Notes: generated from the letters alone by a model not told the origin. DNA of 64,000 nt from Brienomyrus brachyistius (GCF_023856365.1 NC_064555.1:20036254-20100253), one strand, 5' to 3'. Shown: positions 1 to 11,880, counted from the stretch's first letter. Program-made: numbers and translations.

Positions 1-68
1 GAGACATCACAAAGGAGGGTGGTGATGCAGTCAAGGAAGGGAACATCTGCCAGCTGCAGACTGCGGTC

Positions 69-269
69 CTATAAGTCTGCACCTGCATAATCTACTCCCA
101 AGTGCACAGCACCTGCCACCGAGCAGGAGAAACAGTCTGCAACTTGATTATGTTTCCCTGCCACATGGCAGATGACAGTCGTGAACTCCGATATAAAGGA
201 GAGCTGCCGCTGCTCACAAGTGGACAACGTTAGGGGCTTGTGGTCAACGAAAACTGGGCTGATGGTCAC
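69..269 (-). pseudogene. Ty3/Gypsy RNase H fragment
   Basis: A 66-residue reading frame matches the C-terminal RNase H part of fish Ty3/Gypsy polyproteins. It shows a DHKPLT motif, then a segment like LSFISEF, then HVAGKHNQVAD, which is the usual end of the Gypsy RNase H domain. No protease, reverse transcriptase or integrase is attached, so this is a relic. It lies downstream (minus strand) of a gag fragment at 403-714, so the two probably come from one element that lost its middle. The family match is from motif recognition; decay and co-origin are inferred. Confidence 0.7.
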
Positions 270-402
270 CTAGGAGAGCTAGCATATGATCCATCAGCTC
301 TGAAGGCCATGAATCGCCCACCCTGGGCAGCAAGAGCAAGCGGCGCACACGTTCTGTATCGGAAAGGTCATAAATGGTCCGCAACAGAGGCTTCAAGGCA
401 CC

Positions 403-714
403 TTATTTGTTCACTTTCGAAGGGTTCTGCAGCAGACTCACCACTCTAGCCGCCATGGAGCTATTCAGCACTGCAACAATGTAATAATGCTTTGTTACGT
501 CCACCGCAATACCACGCAAGGTGATCTGAGCCTCCACCTGCACGAACCAAACTGCCACCTGGCCGCACCAGAACTCTGGGAGGTTGAGCTCAACTGTGTT
601 TGCGAGCATGGTCGGAGCGAAAAACAAACGCACCGGAACGTCGGGGTCACCACTGTAGAGCCGTGGTGTGGTGGTAAAATAGGAAAGAGGCAGCCACCAC
701 AAGTCGAGCGCCAA
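403..714 (-). pseudogene. Ty3/Gypsy gag N-terminal fragment
   Basis: A 103-residue frame resembles the N-terminal gag domain of fish Gypsy elements: a proline/leucine lead, a tryptophan-centred segment (VWFVQVEAQ), a conserved TLRGI turn, and an alanine-rich helix ending in a SLLQNP-like motif. In intact elements this domain builds the virus-like particle. It is upstream of the RNase H fragment at 69-269 on the same strand, and the intervening 130 bp cannot hold a pol gene, so the element is internally deleted. Frames on the opposite strand here are shadows. Confidence 0.6.
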
Positions 715-830
715 AAAGCAAGTGTCTGTATTTCATCTCGCCAAAACACACCCAAAAGTCCGCGCCAAGAGTGTCCCGTTTGTGCAAACGCTCACCACAA
801 AACCCTGTGTGCATGAACATGGGTAAGGGA

Positions 831-2950
831 GAATGTGAATTCTGCTTAAATGGTAGGAGCCCCTACACTATAAGTTTTCTACCTGCACACACTAAAGAAT
901 GCTGAAATGTATTGAGCAGCAAAGATGTAATCCTACTGACATACAAAAATGAAACCCAGCTTTGTTTTACTATCTGTTCAGACTCTGACATGATAAGACA
1001 GAAGAAAAAGCTAAACACGGTGTGAAAAGCTCAAGATAGAATGTTCCGCCAAGTTTAGGCAAAAGTATCTCAAGGTTCTGCGGGTGTTTGTAACCTCTTA
1101 AAAGCAACACAATTGCTCTAAGAAATTTTTCATTTATTTCTCTGAAATGTGCCTTAACATACACTGTAAAAACTGTAAGATGGAGATAAGTAAAAAGAAA
1201 ATAGACCCGTGTAAACAATAGTGGAAATGAGACACAACATATTTTCGGAGCTCAGAAATACTCAATCTTGTATCTACCTATATATATTTTGCGAATGCTG
1301 GTATTAAAAGAACATGCAGTTCTTTCCTGCAGTAACTCCTGAGACAACACTAAGAATAAAAATAAGACAACAAAATGAGAAACGCAAATGCTAATGCCTT
1401 GCAGCGAGCAAATAATTATGTTACGTAAAATACACAGACTCGTGCACATGAACAGAAACCTTCCAAACATGTAGCTGCGCCTGAAGCGCTACAAAACATG
1501 AAGGTCACACTGTTATAGCCACACACTCCTCTGGTAAATTTAGGAGCAGCCCATCAAGCTGCAATCTTCATCTGGCGTGACACTCAGACTTCCATTGTTA
1601 AGGCAAGAAATCTTACAGCAAATCTATACTGTTCCATTACAAATCTGAAATGAGTTACATCAAAGAGAGAATGTGTCATAAATGGGCGGGGCTTAAAGGG
1701 TGTAGCTCTTATCGCGGGTGTGTGTGGTAACGCCCAAACAGGCTAAGGTAGAAAAAAAGACTTTAAAGACTTCATATCTGCTATTTTAAATTACTATAAA
1801 ATATTTAGCCATTAAGTTTTAATGAGGAAAAACACTTTAACATAAATTAGCTATTTTAAATTACTGTAATGCAAGTTAGGAAGACAAACAGTAACACTTA
1901 CATGTGTTATTTTAAATTAGTACAAAATATTTAGGGAATACGTGTTAAGGAAGTTTTTTTTAAGAAAACACATAAGTGAATGAAATTTGTTATATAATGC
2001 GTTTCACCTCAAAGTAGGTGCTCGGATATCCTGCATTGGTCGCTCACTCTACTATTCCGTGTGAAGACGTCATCATTTTTTCAGTGGCGGTTACGGGTTG
2101 GGTGCGAAAATGCGGCTTTCGCGGCTAGCTCTGCATTCAACTTATGAGATATCCGCCGTTTTGAATAATTTATTTATCCTTGATTTTCTTATTTTTTACC
2201 GGATCAAAATCGGTTCGGTATTCGCGGAGGAACAACAATTTGAAAACAAGGTAACTTTCGCGCACTAAATAAAAATCGAAAGAATCATGGGGCATCAATT
2301 ATTTGTACACAGGCATATTTATTGCACCCTAAATGTGAAAATTGCCAACTATGATGACGATTGATGCATGCCCACACTGTACAATCGTGTGCCCACTTCA
2401 GGCTGTCTCCTCGTTAGGAGCCAAAAAGATTGTAATGATTGCTGTACGGAGGATGGGTCAATGTCACGTGACCACTGATCTGGCTCCTGATTGGTTGGAC
2501 ATCATGCCAGCTCATGTAGATACCCCCAAGTAAATTTTCATTTCAACATTCAAAGACATGTTGCAAAATCACTAAGATTGGTTAGATATTGGCAAAGTTA
2601 TGGTTGTTTAAGAGCACCATACCCTATTTACAATTTCTTACATTTATTGAATGAGGCGCAGGCTGCCCTCCGCCTATGCAGAGTGAAGTTGCTCTAAGTA
2701 GTCACAGTTTTTTCTACAGTTCTAATTGTAATTACATTAGAACAAAAGGCCAATTTCAGGCATATTAAATCTTCAATATCTCTGGTTCTGTTAAAGCTAT
2801 CTTAACAAATGAGGTAGTATTTTTTATGGTTTTTTTAATCTCCGTTAAAATAGGTGTGAAGTTAATCAAGACACCTTGGTGAAAAATTTCCAAGTACCTA
2901 CTCAAAGCACCTTATGTAGGCACATTTCAAAATCATCACGGCAGAATAAG
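831..2950. other. AT-rich DNA without recognised genes
   Basis: No frame here resembles a known protein and no splice-linked coding pattern was found. Between about 1,770 and 1,950 a phrase close to ctattttaaattactataa recurs three times, so part is a degenerate short tandem or dispersed repeat. A short GAAA microsatellite follows at about 2,955-2,973. Confidence 0.4.
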
Positions 2951-3253
2951 ACAAAAGAAAGAAAGAAAGAAAGACAACAGAGGAGAGAACCCAAAACCTC
3001 CCAAATAGAGAGAAAAAAACTATTTTAGAATATTTTTTTGATCCCTGAGGAAATTATGTTTAATTATGTTTAGGATCCAAGGTCAACTGGCTGCCCAACG
3101 GCCCTGGGCATGCTACCAAAAAGATAAAGTGGCCTTGCTTGCTAAATTGCAAGGTGTAAACTGATCAAGGTCAAAGCCAACGTCCATCAATGAGTCAGTT
3201 CTCTATGCCAGCCTGTGCACCCACAACGTTACTGTTCGTAAGTCACAACTGCG

Positions 3254-4830
3254 ATGTCTCCCTTCCATGTGGCTGAACCACAACTCCAGTTTTTCTGTAT
3301 ACAGTTTCAAACATACAGTTTGAAACTGTATGTTTCAAAATCTTGTTTAGTAGAAGTTCAGGTAGGGGATAAAAATGTAAATATGCCCATACTCATATCA
3401 GAGCATATACAAGTGAATTTGTTCAGCAGAGAGGGGAGTAGAGGTGCTCAATGTACAGTACAATCTTCTGCGACAAAGTTTGTCATCCAGCAGGGGCAGT
3501 ATAGCTAATACGGGGTAGAAGATGTTGCTGAAAATATTTGGGACATCCTAGAACAGGGGTCTCCAACTCTGGTCCTGGGCCCTTATACAAGTTATTGCAG
3601 TGTGAAGGGAAATAAAGTACAGAGGAATGTTGGCAGTAGATGGAAGTGCCTGAGGAGGTGTGGACCGCCTGTGATATGGATGTAGGCCTAGTAAAGACAG
3701 GTAACCCAGGTATAAGGAAGATGATAGAAGGGTTACTGCAGGTAGAGGGTAGTGGTGCTTATCATCAGTACCTGCGACACCTCCCTCCTGCCTGTCCCAA
3801 AGGCAGGAGGCAAAATGTGGAGGTTAGTTTATGATTTGTGTGCAGCAAAATAGTTAGTGGAGGATCAATCAGTGGAAGATCCCAATCCTCACACCCTACT
3901 AACAAATGTGCCGCTCAGTGAAAAGTGGTTCATAGCTGTGGATTTGTAGTTGGCATTTTTAAGTGTGTCCCTAACATAACAGTCACAGGATGCTGCAGGG
4001 ATGTGAATAAGTGCTTAGGGCAGATTTGGATGGGTTGAATTTAAGAAGCACAGTGATACGATATGTGGGTGATCTGCTCTGTGCTAACACACACTTATAC
4101 ACACAGCCACTGATCTGCTCTGTGCTAACACACAGTTATACACACAGCCACTGATCTGCTCTGTGCTAACACACAGTTATACACACAGGCACTGATCTGC
4201 TCTGTGCTAACACACAGTTATACACACAGGCACTGATCTGCTCTGTGGTTACACACAGTTATATACATAGGGACTGAAGCTGCCGATGCTCAAAGTCTTA
4301 GTAAAAGGGGGGCTTGACGTGCCCAAAGCTAAGCTGCAATACTGATAAGAACAGGTTGCATACTTGGGGCATGAGATCAGTCATGGGAGGGGGCCTGTAT
4401 GAGGCCTCTGTCTGAAAACAAAGGGGGGAGGGGGGGCACTAAGGACACTGGTGGTCTGTTTCACAACCATGATGGATTTTTGGTTGTGTCTCTGTCAGTG
4501 GTTGACACCTTGATAATGAAATGCTCATGGACTTGACCTTTGCACAAGGGGGGAGTAATACAGAAAAAAACAAGGTTTATGACTTGAAGTTGTACATGGA
4601 GTGTATAACTCAAATATGCAAAGCTATTTTCAAGTAGGAAAAGGGGCAAACACAGACGACAAGAGAAGACACAGACCAGGACAAGCCAGTCATCTCCCCA
4701 GGAGACAGAGTACACCTCCGAGTGTTAAATCACAGGTGTTACTGGATGATATGGCAAGAGATGCAGATGCAAGATTGTTTGACTGGTGGTATAACATGTG
4801 GGAAGATTGGCAGCAAGCAATATGAAGTAT
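3254..4830 (+). pseudogene. Endogenous retrovirus pol (and possibly env) remnant
   Basis: Reading across several frames on the plus strand shows retrovirus-like pieces in the expected order. About 3,340-3,510 resembles a retropepsin region (a VGDKNVN-type strand and an NLFSREG-type segment). About 3,790-4,070 resembles reverse transcriptase, including a WRLVYDL-like stretch, a WFIAVDL-like stretch and a degraded YVGD in place of the catalytic YVDD. About 4,300-4,450 continues the RT thumb/connection. At 4,601-4,825 a frame ends in a tryptophan-rich segment comparable to the env-like end of the related relics at 31,745 and 49,860. Stops, frameshifts and a tandem insert disrupt everything. A gamma/epsilon-type origin is inferred. 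Confidence 0.55.
4071..4275. repeat. 41-bp tandem repeat, five copies
   Basis: The unit starts gatctgctctgtgctaacac and recurs at 4,071, 4,112, 4,153, 4,194 and 4,235, an exact 41-bp spacing. The last copy decays after about 4,262. It lies immediately after the degraded RT active-site codons of the retroviral relic and is absent at the corresponding points of the relics in units A and B, so it expanded locally after insertion. Confidence 0.9.
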
Positions 4831-4950
4831 GCTTAAGTACAGTAAAGCACATTTAAGTTTGTGATACAATTTTTATAAAGTACACAAAAAATATTCCAAA
4901 CTGTACTTGCAAACAAGTATATTTTAGTTCAATTATGCTTAAGTACACTA
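4826..4950. mobile_element. Left part of an AT-rich MITE-like repeat (target of the palindrome)
   Basis: This AT-rich stretch repeats phrases such as aagtacagtaaagcac and aagtacacta. Very similar phrases (tacactaaagcacagtt) resume at 18,153 beyond the palindrome. The simplest reading is one short, AT-rich, MITE-like repeat split by insertion of the 13.2-kb palindrome. The superfamily was not recognised. Confidence 0.45.
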
Positions 4951-5046
4951 GAGAGAGATGCAATACCGCTTTCGTCAAAATGACAGGTCGGGTCAAAGGT
5001 CACGTTCAAAAGTTCAGTGGGCGGAGCTTATGTTGTAGTGGGTTGA

Positions 5047-5250
5047 GCTTGGTTGTGTAACTGACGCAATAGCATGTGGATTTAATTATTTATTTAAATA
5101 TTTTTTTTTGTCTTCTTCCCCGGGGGTTGGTTGTGTAACTGCTGCAATGGTATTTGTATTTAATTATTTATTTATTATTTTAAATGATTGTGGCTTAGGG
5201 GCCTGGGTTGGTTGTGTTAGTGATGCAATGGTATTTGGATTTAATTATTT
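5047..5250 (+). repeat. ~80-bp subterminal tandem repeat, three copies
   Basis: The phrase ggttgtgtaactgacgcaat followed by a T/A-rich tttaattattta tail recurs near 5,049, 5,128 and 5,209 with small changes. The mirrored copies lie at about 17,860-18,055. Repeated subterminal motifs are common in large DNA transposons, where they can bind transposase; that role is only inferred here. Confidence 0.65.
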
Positions 5251-5799
5251 ATTATTTTAAATGCTTATTTTAAATGTTTATTATTTTAAAATGATATTGA
5301 GGAGAGTGCTTATGAGTGTGTATTATTTTAAAAATGATATTGATGAGAGTGCTTATGAGCGTGTGTTATTTGAATAAGTTATTATTATTATTATTTTGTG
5401 GGGCGCGGGGGGGGGGGGAGTGAGCGTGGCTGGGTTACCTGATGGAGCGCGAGCGTACGGTGTGCGGTAGCGTGGTAAGGTCCCCGGGCTTCGGAGAATC
5501 AGCAAAGGACTTATTCACATACTGGTGCGGTAGCGCGGAAAGGTCCGCACGGCTTTTGGATAATCCTCGGAGAGAGCGATGAGGGAGAGCTGAGAGGCGT
5601 GCTGCTGCGCGAGTCTGAGACAAACTGTGAGAGACTGTGGGATAAAATGGTAAAGTTGGAGCAAAGAATGAGAGGAGGAGGTGCAGGGTCTATCGTCCAA
5701 TAAAAACGCTCGGCGCTAGTTTTGACCGTGTGTTTTTTCCTCACGCAAGCGTTTGTATCACATCGGCGTATGGCGCCAATTTGTAAAGGTCATAAGTCG

Positions 5800-6085
5800 A
5801 GACATACATCGAGTCTGTCAATTTGTCCGCCAGTAAATTCTGCAGGGCCGTGCCACCTGGCCATCGAGGCGCCCCCCTACCCGGCCACGCGGGCCATACA
5901 TCGAGTCTGACACTTTTGCCCTCCAGTAAATTCTGTTTAAAGTTTTGTTTTCACATACGTCCCAAATTACAGATAATTTTCTTACACAGGCACGAGTAGC
6001 ATCATCAAGGCCGTACCACCTGGTCATACATCAAGTCTGACAATTTCCCCGCCAGTAAATTCTGTTTATAGTTTTGTTTGTCATA
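5800..6085 (+). repeat. Subterminal repeat array with cagtaaattctg
   Basis: Three copies of a segment running catacatcgagtctgacaat ... ccagtaaattctg ... aaagttttgtttt occur within 285 bp. The mirrored set is at about 17,020-17,300, and two related ~177-bp copies are found in the rearranged relative at 20,165-20,410. Short frames across this array are not credible genes. Confidence 0.65.
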
Positions 6086-7556
6086 CATGACCGTGCAGAT
6101 ATGGGGTGACAGAGACAATTAAATTGTATTGCGGCGAGCGGGGGGGGGCCTATTCCTCCTAGGGCAGAGGCACAAGTATCTTCGAGGTCTTACCCTTCCT
6201 GCCAGCCAAAGAGGTTCATCCAGGCCTTACCCGGTGAGTATATTATTTCTTTTATTCGCGTGATAAAAATGCTAATTAATTAAATTAAATTAAATTAAAT
6301 TAAAAATAACATTCTAATAATAGGTATTCTCTGTTTTTTCTATGTACAAGAGAGAGAGACTGCGCTGACCGGTCAAGAGAAAATCTACAAGAGACCTGAA
6401 TCAGCAGTGTTATAAAGCACATAGCCAACGCTAATTAATAAAGAATTTAAGCATAATAGCCCAGACGTACCATGGCCTATAGCTGGTAGAAACGGAGCTA
6501 TCCTACGGCCTACAAGATAAAAGCATATGGCACCAAATTGGAATCAGTAGTCTTTAAAAGAATAAATGGACTAGCAACTGTCTCTGGGGGAGCAGCCCCG
6601 GTTAGGTACTATTAAGCAGCATTTAGTGACATGCATCAAAACACATTTTTTAAAACTTTGACAGAATAAAGTCTTAGTTATTTTAATAAATACGTTTTTC
6701 AGTAAATGTTTATTCACGCGCATGCGGACAAACACACACCCCGGAGGTCAAACTAAAAAAAAGTTGATACAAACTACAGTTGTATCGGACACGCACACAA
6801 AAACACAAAAGAGTTTGCTCAATCAAAAAACACCAAACATATATAGTTCACGTTTTTTATTAAAATGTATAAGGATTGTTTTGATTTAAATTAATATGAG
6901 TGGAATATAAGTCATTTACGCAACAGGATTTGAGGAAGAACCTAAATAGCAGCTAGAAATGACCGACCAGGCAGGCAGAAGTCTGCTTTTCTTATCTCAC
7001 AAGTCATGGAAGGGTGGGAGGGGGGCCACATAAGTGTGGGGTAGGAACTGTGGAATCAGGCAGGGGTGTAAGAATTTAGGATATAGTCTTGTTATTTTAA
7101 AGAAGGTGTACATGATTATTTAATTATATTTAAAGAAGGTGTACATGATTATTTAATTACATTTAATAGGAACCAGTAAGCTGCATTTAGCACCATGCTG
7201 CAAATACACATAAAAAAAAACTTTAAAGAATAAGGTCTTAGTTATTTTAATAAAGACATCCTACAAGGTACCCACGGCCCCAGCTTATATAATCTACAAG
7301 CTTGATCTGAGATGCTTGCTGGAGTACAATGCTAAGTTGACAACGGTAACGGAGCTGCATATTGTTTGATAGTTATGAAACATAGTTCAAATTCAACAGT
7401 GTCAGCAGTCATCCACTATGCAGGGAGACTACAGATTGACTATAACGACCCCATTTATCTGCTGGAATTATTTAAAAAAAAAATTTGACATAATAAAGCC
7501 TTAGTTATTTTAATAAATATGTTTTTTCAGTAAATGTATATTCATGCTCATGTGCA

Positions 7557-7591
<35 letters not shown>

Positions 7592-7857
7592 GTGGTCAGG
7601 GGCTTTAGAGTTTAACTTTAGGTCTGTGAAAGTATAGGACCGCTAACTTAGTCGTTCATGAGTCTTATTGTGAAAAACCACACAAAATAGACTTGTAAAT
7701 TTTAAAGAAAAGACATTAACAGCTTTTGTTAATGTTTACATGTATAAAAACTTTAGATGTGTTTGTAAAACAGTCAAACAAAAATGTGTTATTTTAAAGT
7801 AGTATAAAATATAACCTTAACTTTGGACGCAAGATGAACAACCTACACACACACATA

Positions 7858-7860
<3 letters not shown>

Positions 7861-7914
<54 letters not shown>
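7861..7914 (+). repeat. CA microsatellite, left arm
   Basis: An uninterrupted CA run, preceded by shorter CA blocks from about 7,842. Its mirror at 15,228-15,252 is about half as long. This is the largest arm-to-arm length difference and explains most of the pairing offset. Confidence 0.95.
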
Positions 7915-7916
<2 letters not shown>

Positions 7917-8209
7917 CAAAACCCCAAGCATGCGCACAAGCGCACAACCAAAGGTTGGGAAATGTGCTTTTCCTTATCTCACAAGTCATGGAAGGGGGGG
8001 ATGGGGGACACATAAGTGGGGGGTAGGAACTGTGGAATCAGGCAAGGGTGTAAGAATTTAGGATATAGTCTTGTTATTTTAAAGAAGGTGTACATGATTA
8101 TTTAATTATATTTAATAGCAACCAGTAAGCTGCATTTACACATTAAACGCAAAAACACATTAAAAACTTTAAAGAATGGTAATATAACTTCACCATAGTT
8201 TTTAGTTAC

Positions 8210-8440
8210 ACAAATGTTTTAAAATGTAACATGAAAGTTTTTCAAAGTAAGATGTACAAATGTTTTAAAATGTGACATGAAAGTTTTTCAGATATACAAA
8301 TGTTTTAAAACGTAACATGAAAGTTTTTCAAAGTAAGATGTACAAATGTTTTAAAATGTGACATGAAAGTTTTTCAAAGTAAGATGTACAACTGTTTTAA
8401 GACATTACATAAAAGTTTTTCAAAGTAAGATGTACAGATG
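8210..8440 (+). repeat. ~46-bp tandem repeat, about five copies
   Basis: The unit begins acaaatgttttaaaatgtaa and ends in tttttcaaagtaagatgt. Copies start near 8,210, 8,256, 8,295 (shortened), 8,342 and 8,388. The mirrored array is at about 14,710-14,935. Confidence 0.8.
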
Positions 8441-11400
8441 TTTTAAGATGTAAGATGTTTGGGTGTTTTACAAAAACATTTTGTTATGTGTTTGTAGCCC
8501 AAACGTATTTTTAAAATGTACAAAGTTTTATGCATTCAGTTTGTGAATTAGTTTTGAAATCTAATATGAACATGGCTTTTATTTTACAAAAGCAAAGTTG
8601 TAAAAAATTTGTAGGGTTTTTATCAAAGGAGATTTTGTTAATGTAACATAAAGTTTTTTTATTTTCAAAGTTGCACAAGTGTTTCAAAATGTATCATGTA
8701 TACGTGTGTTGTATTTTTCAAGCTTGTACAAAAATGTTTATGCACATTTATCAAATGAGTTTTTAAAATGTACCATGACCGGGTGTTTTATTATTCAAAA
8801 TAAAAGTTGTACATATGTTTTGTTATATGTATGCACCACGGTTGTGTTTTTAAAATGTACTAATTTTGTGAGGTGGTGGGAATAAAGCATATTTAAAGGG
8901 GTACCTCTCATGGAATCTACCAATCTTTACCAGCTGATGAACCCTGAGCCACACGGGGACTGGGGGTTTTAACCGTGAGACTCGACACCTAGGCATTAGA
9001 TCCTTATGTCAACAATGGTCCCCATGCATGTACCCAGTGTAGGGTCAGGTCCAGAGAAAGCTGTAACTACGAGTGCACCTGGTTAACAGCATTTAATTTA
9101 TAACAGTACGAGCTAGAAAAATGCATTTAGCAGTCGCATTAAAACACGTTAAAGACTTTAAAGAATAAAGCCTTAGTTATTTTTTAATAAAGATGGCTTT
9201 TCAGTAAATGTTGACTTTCCTACAAGGTGACCCCCGAGGCCTATGCTTATAGCATCCGGGTGCCTGATTTGAGATGCTTACTGAGGATGCCATGTTAACA
9301 CCGGTAACTGAGCTGCACCATGTGTCACACTTAATGAAACTTAGTCCTAATTCAACAGAACCAGTCGTCATCCACTTTGCAGTGAGATTTCTGAGCGAAA
9401 AGTGAGCAAAGTTTCATTTTCTTACTTTACCACCTATCGGTTAGTAAGGGAAATGGAGGCGGTAATATGTCGGACACGTCAATGGCACTGAGCGCGAGGG
9501 AGTGTGCGGTGTGGCGCGAGCTGCTAGCTGATGTAACGCTGCGAACAGTGGGGCTCTGACGTTTTTAAGATGCGGCTAACTATCCCCGAGACACTTTAGC
9601 CAGGTTCGTGTATATTTGCTCTTAATGCTGCGGTCAACGCCAGGAGGGAGCTGGCTAGCAATAACATCTTTAGCTGGTCTTAAAGCTTGCTGTATTTTTC
9701 ATTCAGTAAATACACGGTTTAGAAGAAAACCTAATCGACATTTAAATAAATTAAAAATAAACGTACAAAACTATTGAAATCCACAAGAAGCATGTGCATA
9801 TTTTTCTGGTTTGCATGTTATGTGTGGTTGTCTAAGCACCGTCGGCCTAGTGTTTGATAGGTGATGGAGAAGCATACGGTCGTAAACTGCATGCGCTTAT
9901 GCCAACAGGTGTTTAACATACAAACATAGACGCTTTTCTCTAACGTAAAACATTTAAAGGCTCATTCTGTTTTGTCGACATTCTTTAATTTTATTCAAGT
10001 AGCCTCTAATCACCTTACACTTGTTCTATTTTACTGTAGAGTATTTTAAAACAATGTCACTGAAATGTCACCACATGTCAAAGCTAACAAGGTAACATGA
10101 TTGTATCAGCGGAACAAAAAGCCGTCGCCTGGATATGTATAGACAGATCATGTATTGCTCAGCAAATCGACAGCATTTTGAAATCTATTTGTATCTAGAC
10201 AAATATATTGGGAATGAAGCGTCGCGTTTTAAGAGGCAGACATTGAGGCCGAATTTAAGTTGGTCACAAATGTATTTTTCTTCTGCAGCTAGAAGCGTCG
10301 TCTGAGCCTGATTTTAACTGGCATGTCGGTGTGGGATTCTTATAGTAGAAGTTATGTGAATTGCGGTACTCTGAAATTAAGTGATATGTGTATTAGAATC
10401 GTGAAGTGTCATCTTCCTTTTGTTTTAGCTTCCCCCTAGGCATTTTTATGAACTGTATTGCAATATCAGACAGTGTGTCATGAATTTCTGAAGGCATGTT
10501 ATATATGACCGTTCCTTGGATACGTCTCTTGTACAGTAGTTACAGTTTGTCAGGACAAGACTGTTTGCCTAATGTGACATGGTGAACAAGTCCTGTGATT
10601 AAAGCATGTCTGCTGCTTAAAACATTGTGTTGTATGATGAAGGTTTCTTGCCGGTACATGTTGAATTACATTAGAATATTCAAGTATTATTTTTTAAATC
10701 ATTTAATGAAATAGGTATTTATCTCATTATTGATGATGCCTGTGGTCCACCTGTATGACAAGTAACCTGTCCCGGACAGAGGTTTCTTCAAGGCCTGTTG
10801 TAGGAACCCCATGGTGTAGCATTATGAGAAAGTATACAGGGAGTAGTACAAATGAGCAGTCGCCCTGCCCCTCTTTTACTCATTTTGGATGCTTAAATTA
10901 CTAAATTGTGTCTTTAATGCTATTCTGTATGATTCTATGGTCTGAGTGAGTCTCCAGTACTACATGAATGGTAAACTTAAAAACTCTACTTCTCTTAGCT
11001 TAATAATATTTTCTTTCTTGAGTTGAATTAGTTTGTGTCTAATTTTCATTTTATTGATTTTCTGCACACTTGGATTATTTATTTGCCCCCCTTGTCTTAA
11101 AGGCTAGAGGGGGTCTGTGCTTGTGACCTGGAAATTATTTTCGGTGTTTGTCACTAAACTTGCAATATAAAATTTGAAGACAGGTCTGTGACCTGTGCTT
11201 GCAACAAAAAACGTCTAAGTGGTAGTAGGCAAAGCACAGCACTGCCTATACTTTCTGAAAAGGCTAATCTTTTATGGCACAGACAGGAAAAGGTGATGAT
11301 CCACTAGCAGCTCCAAGACGAAAATGGGGTTTATTAAAGAAAAACAGAGCACCCTGGGGTAAAATACTAAACAAAAAGGCCGTGAGGGGTCCGAAACTAG

Positions 11401-11487
11401 CTGGGAGAAATAAGATTGAACTAAAGAAATCATTAAGTAACACAACTAAGGAACTAGGCTAAACAGAGAGCAGGACTAAAAAACCAA

Positions 11488-11547
11488 GCACACAGTTCAC
11501 AACTAACACTGACCACAGACAGACGGACGGACAAACGAATGCATGTG

Positions 11548-11643
<96 letters not shown>

Positions 11644-11655
11644 TGAAATGACTGG
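11488..11655. repeat. Palindrome spacer with long CA tract
   Basis: The unpaired centre is 168 bp. It holds an unrelated 60-bp lead (11,488-11,548), a CA run of about 93 nt (11,549-11,641) and a 14-bp tail. A simple alternating purine-pyrimidine tract at the apex gives the foldback a flexible loop. Frames of repeated Cys-Val or Thr-His here are microsatellite artefacts. Confidence 0.9.
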
Positions 11656-11880
11656 TTGGTTTTTTAGTCCTGCTCTCTGTTTAGCCTAGTTCCTTAGTTG
11701 TGTTACTTAATGATTTCTTTAGTTCAATCTTATTTCTCCCAGCTAGTTTCGGACCCCTCACGGCCTTTTTGTTTAGTATTTTACCCCAGGGTGCTCTGTT
11801 TTTCTTTAATAAACCCCATTTTCGTCTTGGAGCTGCTAGTGGATCATCACCTTTTCCTGTCTGTGCCATAAAAGATTAGC
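11656..11880 (+). mobile_element. LTR-like segment beside the palindrome centre
   Basis: The segment reads like the R/U5 side of a fish Gypsy-type LTR: pyrimidine-rich, with an AATAAA signal at 11,808-11,813 followed by aaccccattttcgtcttgg and a gtggatcatcacc stretch ending in tgtgccataa. The reverse-complement copy is at 11,262-11,487 in the left arm. The 62-residue basic frames at 11,274-11,462 and 11,681-11,869 run antisense through it and are unlikely to be genes. The LTR assignment rests on resemblance only. Confidence 0.4.

Larger units (their letters stand above)
1..830 (-). mobile_element. Degenerate Ty3/Gypsy retrotransposon
   Basis: This interval holds a gag-like piece and an RNase H-like piece in the right order for one minus-strand Gypsy element. 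It runs off the left window edge, so its 3' part and any LTR are not visible. No LTR could be recognised on the right side. The element cannot be active. Confidence 0.55.
6590..9430 (+). repeat. Recurring internal modules of the palindrome arm
   Basis: A module with a gcatttag(t/c) lead, a run of A or T, and an ataaagycttagttatttt phrase followed by taaatgt occurs near 6,600-6,760, 7,180-7,290, 7,470-7,600 and 9,110-9,240. The sequence next to it also repeats: 7,300-7,450 (gatgcttgctgg ... catccactatgcag) resembles 9,270-9,400 (gatgcttactga ... catccactttgcag). The arm therefore grew by internal duplication before the inverted duplication formed. Mirrored copies lie at about 13,700-16,520. 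Confidence 0.6.
4951..11487 (+). repeat. Left arm of the giant inverted repeat
   Basis: The arm is about 6.54 kb. From its outer end it contains three ~80-bp repeats (5,047-5,250), two ~54-bp repeats (5,278-5,372), a GC-richer zone (5,400-5,800), three repeats containing cagtaaattctg (5,800-6,080), recurring modules ending in an AATAAAG(C/T)CTTAGTTATTTT-type phrase (near 6,670, 7,230, 7,490 and 9,160), CA tracts (7,559-7,589 and 7,861-7,914), a ~46-bp tandem array (8,210-8,440) and an LTR-like segment at the inner end. No frame exceeds about 80 residues and none resembles a known protein. Confidence 0.85.

Noticed and set aside
4071..4275. Possible CRISPR-like array
   Set aside because: The 41-bp units are directly adjacent with no unique spacers, in an animal genome; it is a minisatellite.
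5511..5744. Overlapping 60-77-residue Ser/Pro-rich frames at the GC-rich part of the arm
   Set aside because: Several frames overlap and mirror each other in the right arm and the relative at 19,835-20,083; none shows family resemblance.
7834..8061. A His-Thr repeat frame with a tail in the left arm
   Set aside because: Microsatellite translation; the right arm lacks an equivalent frame because its tract is shorter.
8679..8885. A 68-residue cysteine-rich frame present in both palindrome arms
   Set aside because: Its presence twice follows from the inverted repeat. The DNA is AT-rich tandem-like sequence and there is no recognisable domain.
11454..11641. Minus-strand frames of alternating Cys-Val in the palindrome spacer
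   Set aside because: They are direct translations of the CA/TG microsatellite, present in several frames, with no start context or homology.
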